The notes under the pieces are model-generated. The model ran no database searches. It worked only from the letters and a program-made list of their open reading frames with translations, and was not told the DNA's origin. The position numbers were made by a program, and so were the translations under genes. From Gordius sp. MW1 (lineage: Eukaryota > Nematomorpha > Gordioida > Gordea > Gordiidae): 64,000 nt of DNA. The stretch is from NCBI GenBank assembly GCA_964036665.1, contig OZ038527.1, positions 25,399,901 to 25,463,900 on the forward strand. Direction: 5' to 3'. Within the stretch, counting starts at the first letter, position 1. Each line of letters starts with the position of its first letter. Shown here in pieces: positions 54,484 to 64,000 of this stretch.

Positions 54484-56788
54484 CAGAGCTGTTAAAGTTA
54501 CCTTACTACAGTAACTAGTTAAGTTACAGTTACTTTCACAAAAAATGTAACCAATTACAGTTACAGATTTTCAAATGTAACTGATTACAGTTCCAGTTAC
54601 TTACCTGATGGAACTAGTTACACCTAAAGTTACAAAAAACAACATTTTTTGATATTATTTATTTAAACATTTATATAAAAATCAGAAGGTAATAAATGAT
54701 GATTCGATTTCAATAATACGTTATTTTTTATATTGTCATCTAATAAGCTAGTTCGCTTTTCACTGAAAATTAATTTACCAAGACTAAAAAGACACTCGAC
54801 GGGGGCGCTAGATGGTAGGGGTACATTGAATTTAATGAAAAGTTTTTTCAATTTAGGGAAATTATTATATATTAACGAATCACTATTATTCGAATTTATA
54901 AATGTGTGAATGCACTCTTGAATACTTTTCGACTTTGAAAGATTAAAAAAATCCAACGTATTTGGTTCCTCTAGGTCCTGTCTTTCCTTCTGGTTAGGGA
55001 TCAATGAATTAATGTAATTTAAGGTGTCTTCTTTAATTATCTTATTTTTCTCAAGATGGATTCACGGCCAACTTGTTTTAAAAGTTGGATGGAGGATCGT
55101 TGCAACCAAATTATCCAAACTATATAGATCGGGAAATGTATAATATTTTAAATACATGCGTAGCTTTGTACCTTTTATTAATCCCTTTAATTAATGCTTC
55201 TTTTAGAGGGTTACACCACTTAAGGTTTCCAATTTGTTGTAAATTTAATAGAACTATACTCCAAAAAAATTGTCAAAACCTATGAAAAATTTGAAGCTAT
55301 GGACAGAAGGTTATGAATTTGCAAGAAATAATATATAGCCTGCCAAAAAACATCTTGATATAACTGAGTATTGTATACTAGCAAGAAGTATTATGATTAG
55401 TGAAAATAACATTAGCAATGTCAAAGAATTTTTGGCTTTGGCTATGTGAATTTCCAAATGATTGTGAAAAATGCTTTAAAGGCAAGTGTAGTTGTTGCTT
55501 TTTATACAATATATTTGCAAGCATGTGGTTTTGTTGGCAATTAAACTTAAATTTTGCCAATCACCTAAAGAAGCCAAAAGTTTGGGGCAAAAAAGAAAGA
55601 CCCTTAAAGGCTAAATCAGCATTTATTGCTAAGTAATAGTAAGTTTAGATAATTTTAATTTTGGGTTTTTGAAATAAAAGTTGTATCCAGCAAAATTTGA
55701 TTTTTTTTCAATTGTTAATAATTATTTTGTGATTACATTTAAACAAAAATTTTATATTTTGCCTTTATAAAGTTTAAGATTGATAACTCTCAATAAATTT
55801 GCAAATAAATACATTATAAACACAAGCATAAATTTAAGAAGGGAGAGACAGAGCATTTTAGAATGGGAAATATAGGTCATTACTTTTCATAGCTTTTCTA
55901 ATTTGCCATATTTATTTGAAGGGTGAGAAGGGAGGAAAAAATTCAAGACACTAAGATACCTTCTAATTGATAAAAATTTAACAATCAGGTCTATAACCTG
56001 TTTAATGTAGCCAGAATAAAAAACTATTTTAATTTCCATAAACTCATTTTAACTTTGTTTTTATAAAATATTAACGCTAAATAATAGATTAATATTGAGT
56101 ATTGTTAATTAAAATTACTGAGCATTTTTTTGAAATTACTAAGCATTTTAAATATATAACCGAGCATTATTAAGTTTATTTACTGAGCATTTTTGAATTT
56201 TTTACTGAGCATTTAAATAACATCCATTAAAATATATTTAACATTCATTAATATTGTACTAAAGTAATTTATCAAATGGCTTTCAAAATTTAAATTTAGA
56301 GGTTGGGCCAAAATCATAAGATATATTAAGTTGATAAAAATTTGTTTTGCACATATATAAAAAGAACTGAACAATTGATAAGAGATAACCAATTAAAATT
56401 TATTAAATGTTCATTACATTTTTTACCTGTTGTGTCACTTCTTTAAATTTTTGGAATACAAATTCGTACTAAAATAATATTTTATATAATATTGGTAATT
56501 TACTAATAAAATAAATTATCTATTCGAAATTCAAATTTTCAAATTTTATCCGCGAAGGAAATTTAAATTAAAGTTAAGTACACAAACTAGACGTGTAATT
56601 TGAATTTTTAATTAAAAATTAATTTATAAAAAGTAACTGTAACTTTAGTGACACAGTTACTGAAATAAAGTAACTAACTACAATTACAGTTACCCTGAAG
56701 TAAAAGTAACTGGTTACAGTTACTTTACTGAAGAAAAGGAACTAGTTCCAGAAACTAGTTACATGTAACTAGTTACTTAACAGCTCTG
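54484..56788. mobile_element. hAT transposon with CAGAGCTGTTAA ends, exact 8-bp target duplication
   Basis: CTCCTATC lies at 54476-54483 and 56789-56796. The ends CAGAGCTGTTAAAGTTACC and (reverse complement) CAGAGCTGTTAAGTAACTAG match. Both subterminal regions (54484-54640 and 56630-56788) are packed with gttac/gtaac words. A decayed transposase is on the minus strand. The interior also has actgagcattt repeats (56118-56210). Confidence 0.92.
54663..55560 (-). pseudogene. Decayed hAT transposase C-terminal region
   Basis: The minus-strand ORF 55004-54663 contains FPKLKKLFIKFNVPLPSSAP and VECLFSLGKLIFSEKRTSLL, the hAT C-terminal dimerisation motif. Upstream, another frame reads LKWCNPLKEALIKGINKRY (about 55225-55170), the segment that normally precedes it. 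Farther upstream (to about 55560) only a short open piece remains. Frames are disrupted, so it is inactive. Confidence 0.75.
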
Positions 56789-56796
56789 CTCCTATC

Positions 56797-57820
56797 CTAC
56801 ACAATAATATACCAACAGCACATAGGGTCTTTGCATGCTTGTATTTACATAGAAACCAATGAAATTGGAGAGGGAGGGGATTAAAAGTCTAGAGCGATTT
56901 TGCGATTAAATTTAAGGAGTAACAAAATTTTATAAATTACTAACTAATTAGCCTAGGTGAAAAAATGTTTTGTGCAAAATTCCTTTATATTTGTTTTACC
57001 ACCAAAAAATATTTGTTTTTCCGTTATACACCTCAAATCGTGGCAAAAACGCTCATTTTCGCAAATTAACTCAAATATTTTTTTATATTCGTGTTTACCA
57101 CAAAAAACTCTATTAAAATATGTTAGCCGTTTCCCTGTTGATTAATACTCACCACAATCGTTAAGATATACATTAGTTGGACTTTTTATAATATAATTGC
57201 ATAATAAACTTGAAGATAACAGGCTATACTAGTGAGACAGACTCACAAAGACGTTTATTGCACTTAAATTTACGACTCACCACTGTTGCAAATCAAGATG
57301 GGTTAGTAGAAATGAATAATTTAAATTGAGCAGGTATATCATAGGTGCGACGTGCGAGTAAGATAAATAACGTTTTCTTTACCAATAATATTGTTATTCC
57401 AGCATTTAATGAGTTATCTATGTTACTTTAGATGGTCCTGCTACCTAGAGTCCTGCACGGGTTTGCCAAAGTCCACTAGCCAAAGTGTAAGAGGGTTTCG
57501 GGTCGGACTCGGACAAAAATAAATAAAATGATTGGACCTCATGTGGGCCTGTAGGTTTACTGAACATTAATTTTGAAACCAATGTACTCATAAATTTGAC
57601 TTTTTATAAAATGATAGCAGAAAAAATATGTTCATACTAAATGTTAGTCAGCGAAATAAGTATATGATTCCTAATTTCTGTAGCCTTTCCTCACTGGCAA
57701 AATTTGTATATAACATTTTAATTTTACAATGATAAAAAACGCTTAATGACAAAATTTATTATAAATTATAGCTTTGTCCAAGGGAGACAAGCCCTTTACT
57801 AAACCAAAAGTCTATAATAA
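56797..57820. other. AT-rich intergenic DNA
   Basis: Only a short GC-rich patch (agagtcctgcacgggtttgc, 57445-57520) stands out. It resembles the end of the GGGTC-repeat sequence at 22052. No gene is seen. Confidence 0.4.
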
Positions 57821-57989
57821 TATGGGCGTGACCAGAATTGTAACTTGAGGGGTGGGGTAATTATGATTTAAGGAGGAGCAAAATGACACCTTTTTAAAAT
57901 TCTAGCCATCTTTATATAAAATTTTAAAGAATTTATGGATTTAGAGGGAAGCAGCCATCCCTCCCTACCTCCCTCTGGCTGAGCCTATG
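57821..57989. mobile_element. G/C-family hAT MITE, copy 5, exact 8-bp target duplication
   Basis: TATAATAA flanks it at 57813-57820 and 57990-57997. The ends are TATGGGCGTGACCAGAATTG and CCTCTGGCTGAGCCTATG. It is 169 bp and noncoding, and aligns with the copies at 19439 and 17926. Confidence 0.85.
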
Positions 57990-57997
57990 TATAATAA

Positions 57998-60023
57998 TAT
58001 ATTAGCGATGTGGTTTTAACTTTAAGTATTTAATATTTAGCCATTTCCTATTTTTTAATGTTATGTCAAAATGTTTAATAATTAAAATTTAATATCACAG
58101 TGTTTCCCATAAAAGGTTATAGTGACATCTGCTTTTTCTAGAAATGACGTGAATTTATTATGTATAAAGTTTAATTTGTAAAAATTTGAAAATATGAAAA
58201 AGATTTTGCATATGACTAATAGAGTTTAACCCTTTCAATTAACTGATGGGATCCTATGCATGTAGATTGTATTTGTCAATACTCATTGTTATTATAATAT
58301 TATATTACTGACCATTGTATGTATAATTATATATTCAATTCACAAAACATATAAATTTGGCATATTATTGCAAAATATTATTTAATATAGATGGCGTTAT
58401 TTTATTTATATATGCAACTTTATCACTAACTCGGTATTTTAATTTTAAAAGTTGTAGTAGGCTTTATCATTCTCGCATTCATTGATATTTGGATTTATTA
58501 TATATATATTGTAATTGATTCAAGTTTAAAAAACAGCCATCTTATATTTAATTAATTTTTATTATTAACAAGTAAATTTGTTTATAAGTCTTCATTATAT
58601 CATGCCACTTACTCCCCTTATTCTCACGCTAAACATAACTGCGTGCTCAAGACAGAAATGCTACTATTATTTATAATTTTTATTCATTTTAAATGTAAAT
58701 TAATTTTATTTAGAGCTTATTTAAAATAAAATAAGTTTTGACAACTTTTCCGCTTCCGATGTTTATGTTTTTATTTTTTACCCCCTACCCCCTCCCCTTT
58801 GATTGTATTCTCTAAGTGCAAGACAAGAAATAGCTACTCTATATTAAACAAATTTATTATTCTCCTGCTTAACGCTCCCGGAAGAAATCTGGCGTCACTA
58901 CCCAAATAAGAATTTAAAAATAAGTCGGAAGCATACTGGCGCCCTCTTATAGATACATAATATATTTCCCCACCCCTCTACAAATGAGGTGTTTATATTT
59001 ATAATAATAAACAAGAAAAGTAGGCTCATTAAGTATATATAGATTATTATGGGCTTTATTTAAGTTATGGTTAGAGGTAATATGCTATTATGCTTACAGT
59101 TCATCCTTGATACTAGGATCATAAATTCTAGGGCAATTTAGCTTATGACTTTGATTTAAGATAAGGTCAACACTAAACATCTACAATTTAGATGGTACTA
59201 ATGGTCCTGCTTATAAGTATACACAGCAAGATGGCACAAAATGCCTCAGGTCTTTGATGAAAGTTTATTTAGGATTTTTGGAGTCACTATAATTCCTTTA
59301 CATGTTTTATTAAGGATAAGTAATATTATCTTCAGCATTAGAACTCACTTATAATATATATTCTTGTGTCTGAAATATAATCAGGAATTGTTGTCATATA
59401 TGGTGTTTTAGGACTGTAAGTTTGAACTTACTTGATAAACCCCCCAAATGCTTATAACAAAGTTCGTAATTCGCTCGCCACTTGTCTCATTCCCTTAAAT
59501 ATAAACGCCCTTATTAATATTAAAATTGCTTAGCTTGAATAATAAGACCACCCACTTTAGTTTTGCCTGGTGTCGTTGTTCTAAAAATAAGAGAACGTCT
59601 TTGCTTCCATCTTAATATTATCGTTATTGCTGTTGACCCGGTCTTTCCGTTCCCCTCCACGTCTATTTCTTAAGAGCAGTCATAAAGCTACTTTATTTTG
59701 AACAAATATATTATTCTCCTGCTCAATGCTCCCGGAAGAGATCTGCTTCAATACTAATACACACTAAAAATACTAGAGGGAAGCAGATTGGCGCCCTCCT
59801 TAAAAGGAAAAGTCTATCCCCTCCCCTCTTCAAAAAAAGGTCTTATTTATATCCAGTAATTCAATTACATTCTCACTTCTAAATTTTTAACAATATACGA
59901 AACACAACTACGCTTGATTCTAATAATTTTCAAATCTGCTAGTTTACTAAGGAATTAAAATTTATTGTTAAATCCGTTCCATTCCCCCCCCCCCGACTTT
60001 CAAACTCTTATCCTTAAATTATA
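57998..60023. other. Intergenic DNA and probable LINE 5' region with a direct repeat
   Basis: A block (aacaaatttattattctcct, gctcccggaagaaatctg, tggcgccctct) at about 58847-58940 recurs at about 59700-59795 with few changes. The second copy is just upstream of the LINE ORFs and may be part of its 5' UTR or promoter. The rest is AT-rich without genes. Confidence 0.45.
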
Positions 60024-63000
60024 ATGATATTAAAACTTGCATCTTTAAATACCCGAACGCTAAGAGAATCAGGATCCTTGCAGGCCCTTACTTTATTTGC
60101 CTCCCTCCACAGCATTCACATTTTCTGCGTTCAACAAACAAGATACTCACATCGCAAAGTCCTCCCCGTTAACGAATATATTTTTTTACGCTACCGATTC
60201 GGGCCAAGAACCTGCAACGGGTGTGGGTATATTTATCAAACGCGACCTTAAGGTTATTAGCGTTGACTATGTAACCATAGACTTTTAATCATTCACCTAC
60301 AAATAAAAAATCGGTGTGTATCAATTTTTAACAAATACGCTCCCCCCTCTTCCAAAAATTTTCAATCGATGGAATCCTCCTGCAAAACATCACAGATAAA
60401 TTTAAAGCTAAACATATTAATATCCTCGTTGGTGACTTCAATGCCTCCGTCCAACGATCATTGGGTGATAATAAATTGGTAATTGGCCCTAATTCTATAG
60501 GTCCGACGAACCGAAACGGCAAACTGCTCAAAAAATTCTGCTACAAACACAAACTAAAGATAACCACTACTTTTTCCGACCTTCCTCTAGTTAACCTAAT
60601 CACTTACCAAAAAAATGAAAATCACCGAGGTACCCAAATTGATCATATAATATGCCAACTAAGAAACCACAAAATGATAAAGAACTTCCAGACCATTCAG
60701 CCTATCTTAAAAACTGATCATTTTGTAATCTCAGCAGATCTCTTTATTAATCCCTCCTCTCTCCACACGTCTAAAAAACTTAAAAAATACCCATCCGGAG
60801 CTAACATAATCAGAGACATCTCTCAACTTGAGTCCACATTACAAACAGACTCGAAGGCACTTGGTGATCTTGCCCCCCTCTCAGTCAATGACCACAATGA
60901 CTTATTAGCAAAAAATTTTACCCCAGCCCAGAGTAACCACCTCCATGTCAACATCAAATCCTGGTTCTCCATCAATACCATTAATTTACTCGAGTCCCTG
61001 TATAACGTTTTAAGGATAAGACACTTATAAATAAAAAAGCATGGGTCCAACAACTCACAAAAAAGATCAAAGCTGCAATAAAAAAAGGACAAGGCTAACT
61101 ACTTATCAGGCAAACTAAAAGAAGCAGAATCTGCTGCTCGCACAAACAATACACACATCCTTTACAAAATTCTCAAGAACATCACCGCAAAAATTGCCGA
61201 TAAACATAACTACAACACAATACAAAACGAACATAGCTCCAACGATTCTTTGATCCAAACCGAGGCTTGGGAGAACTTCGTTCCATTTCGCCCTTACTCA
61301 ATCCCCTGTTCCGACATATTCCTTGACTTCATTAAAACTTTAAAACACCGACCACCCCTTGTATCAGAGTTGAACCACCCTCCATGAATGAAATAAAATA
61401 CGTTTTAAAATCCCTCAAACTTCATAAAGCTCCCGATGCAGACAAAATCACAGCTGAAGCCCTTAAGGCTGATTACACCCTGTCTAGCGAACTCTTGCAT
61501 CAACTCTTCACAAAAATCTGGCAACAAGAGATCATCCCCTACGCTTGGTCTACCGGTCTACTTAGTAAAATCTATAAAAAAGGAGACCCATCCCTTCCCG
61601 ACAATTATAGAGGGATCACAATTATAAATAACATTTCCAAGGTTTTTATAAAAATAATATACAGGAGGATATATTTATTCATTGAGGACAACTTAAAAAG
61701 TAACCAAGCCGGCTTTCGTAAGTCTAAAACCACAATTGAACACATCCTTACCCTTAAAAATATTATTGACATCTCCTCTAAATCTAAATCACCTTTAGTC
61801 CTAACATTTGTCGACATTCAAAAAGCTTTCGACTCCCATTCCCATCTTTACATATGGGAATCTTTATGCCTACTAGGAATTCCCAAAAAAATTATTAGAC
61901 TTAACTTATTCTCTACAAGGATATGAAAGTGGTCATAAAACATCTACACCACCGCTCAAACCCAATTCACGGCAATTTGGGAGTTAGACAGGGATGTCCA
62001 CTATCTCCTCTACTATTCATCACGGCAATGGATCTCATAATAAAAAGATCCACCCTGCCTTACGACGGTTTCCACATGAACGACATCAAAGTGTCTTCAC
62101 TGCTATTTGCTGACGATTTATGCATCGTATAGATTCAATTCTCAAAACGAACTTTGCCGATAGATTCGTCTTAGAGTCCAAGAAAGCAGGTTTAATAATT
62201 AACCCAAGCAAGTCTAACATGCTATCTATTAAACCCCACCAAAATACTACCCTGACTATCAACAACACATTAGTCCCCTTTTCAGAATCAATAAACTACT
62301 TAGGAGTGTCCCTTTCTTCAGACTCATATTCCCACCAAGATGTCTCTAATAATTATCTAAAGCACTAAAGAGATTTTATTCCTGCTATTCGATCTGGAAA
62401 TCTCACGAACTGGCTCTACCAACCCGCCTTCCCTATTCAAAACCACCATACTACCTGTATTCCTCTATGGATGCCAAACATGGTCCCTAAAAGGCCCGAC
62501 TCTCAAAGCTGCTCAAACTAAACAAAATGCTAAGAATAATTTGTAAAATATTCTACCCAGAGGTAATTAGCAACCCAAACCTTTGGACCCTTTGCGAATT
62601 CACAAAACTTTTTCTGAACTCCGCTCTCTTAACCACGAGTGGAATACTGTAATCCCCATAATCCTAAACAGATCCGATTGGAAAACCTTCTCTTCCTCCA
62701 ATTTCCCCACAAAGTACCCCCTCCCAACCGCCTCAACTTCGAGTAGTCTCTCAACTCAACAACATACCAAATAGTAACTTCTTTTTTTTTTAAATAATTT
62801 TGTCTATCCGTGAGCCCGAGTTTGACGCCCAAACTAGTTGACCATGGAGAGCCTTCTAGGCCTTTTACCACAATCTGAATGGAGAATTGGTAGCCCCTCA
62901 AACCAACCACATCGTAAAAAGACTTTCTTTCCACACCATAAATCCGTGAGCCCGAGTCCGATGCTCTAGCAAACAATGGAAAACCTTCAAGTCCTCTCAC

Positions 63001-63275
63001 CACAATCTCAAGGAAGTGTCGTATCCTTAATATTTATATGCTTATATTAGTCTCGCGCATGCTCTGCTTTTTGCTTTTACTTTAATGCTTCACTAACAAT
63101 ACTGATCTTTGCTTTAGCATACTAACAAACTAACCACTAACCTACTAACAACTGAACACGTAACCTTTGGTTAGCGTGGCCCGAGATGCACCAATGGTGT
63201 CAGATGGGACACTTAGCTTGCCGATTTAGCTAAGCTCTTGTTTGTCATCGGGGCTTATACATACATACATACCTC
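60024..63275 (+). pseudogene. APE-type LINE (non-LTR retrotransposon), endonuclease and reverse transcriptase in six frames
   Basis: From 60024 LKLASLNTRTLRESGSLQAL opens an AP-like endonuclease (N-T-R motif). 60461-61030 carries its C-terminal half (YQKNENHRGTQIDHIICQL). Reverse transcriptase follows: LKSLKLHKAPDADKITAEAL (61405), FVDIQKAFDS (61807), GVRQGCPLSPLLF (61980), LLFADDLCIV (62103) and KAGLIINPSKSNMLSIKP (62185). Successive blocks lie in different frames, so at least five shifts have occurred. The sequence ends near a catacatacatac tract at 63257-63272, a possible LINE tail. The clade is not resolvable by eye. Confidence 0.8.
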
Positions 63276-64000
63276 TCAGTTGGGCGCCAATTATAAATAC
63301 ATATAGAAGAAGTATTTGTATGATGATCATAATAATCTAATCAGAAGTAAAACATGATCAATAACTAAATAAAAAATAAGACGAAGGGTAATTATAAAAA
63401 GAAGGAATTCAATGCTGGAATCTAAGGAGGAAAAGGGAAAATTAAGTCAATGGAAAAACACATTATTCAATGTACCCCTATTTCAATAGTAAATTATCTC
63501 ATGATGTTGAAGGCATCTAATTCACAGTGCAGGGATATTTTAAAATAAATTGTTCCTCTTTTACAGAGCGGGGAGGAGACCTCCCACAGTCCATAAATTA
63601 GGTAACTCAAGAAATCCCGTATGCCATGAACAACCTAATCCTTCAAATGCAAAAACCACGTATCAATTCAACCCCTTGAACTAGCTTCCCCAGAATTCAC
63701 TTTGCTATATCTTCACCTTCAACACTCCATATATTCATAACTGACATTTTCCACCTAATCTCACATTCACAGCTAGCCCACTAAGCTGCTTCATTATTTT
63801 ATTGAATGTTACACATTGTTGATGGAGGACATGAGAATGTCCAAGAACAATATCAGATAGAGCCTTAAATTTTTTTTCAAGGGAAAGATGTCGTAACTTT
63901 TATTTGTATATCATTTTGTACAGATTACATTATTGCTATGATTATATATTTTAATATTGTAAGCAAAAGCCGAGTTTGTAAATACCAGATTTTTTTTATT
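63276..64000. other. Intergenic DNA, no feature recognised
   Basis: Mixed AT-rich sequence. No exon, RNA gene or element end could be supported before the window ends. Confidence 0.35.

Overview
This is an AT-rich eukaryotic (metazoan) window. Coding sequence is broken into short exons with GT-AG introns, there are no operons or ribosome binding sites, and most of the DNA is transposable-element debris. One clear host gene encodes a CLIP-170/CLIP-190 (restin) microtubule plus-end protein. Together with the transposon mix (RTE, hAT, piggyBac, Helitron, pogo, Ty3/Gypsy) this suggests an invertebrate, probably an arthropod; a crustacean such as a copepod is possible, but the species is inferred and not shown.

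Layout. 0-4.8 kb: an RTE retrotransposon relic split by a MITE with exact 8-bp target duplications, a pogo-like MITE, and a frameshifted hAT (ZBED type) relic. 4.8-23.3 kb, minus strand: the CLIP gene. I traced 23 exons whose splice phases all agree. They encode two CAP-Gly domains, a Ser-rich linker, a coiled coil, the conserved FLNSVIVD segment and two C-terminal zinc knuckles. Its introns hold many MITEs and an antisense retrotransposon fragment. 24-32 kb: a piggyBac-type MITE, then a 4.9-kb composite DNA element (26719-31581). The composite joins two different inverted-repeat elements end to end inside one exact 8-bp target duplication and carries a nested LTR element. 32-37 kb: an RTE relic, a non-autonomous Helitron and a hAT MITE. 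37.2-39.7 kb, plus strand: an unrecognised three-exon gene for an 827-aa protein with a C2HC finger, two SUMO-interaction-like motifs and a C-terminal C2H2-like finger.

40-54 kb: a diverged tandem segmental duplication. One copy is split by a decayed Gypsy element. The other holds a 6.2-kb hAT transposon (46420-52605) of the ZMYM1/DUF4371 type. In this transposon an 87-nt exon and its intron have been amplified to eight in-frame copies, and an inverted, internally deleted copy of the transposase sits just downstream of the gene. 54.5-56.8 kb: another hAT element with exact target duplications and a decayed transposase. 60-63.3 kb: a LINE with endonuclease and reverse transcriptase broken into at least six frames.

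The two host genes appear intact and are not obviously related in function. The rest is a layered record of insertions, often with the empty site visible in a second repeat copy. The best candidates for something undescribed are the exon-amplifying hAT transposase with its hairpin-forming copy, the composite element at 26.7-31.6 kb, and the SIM/zinc-finger gene.
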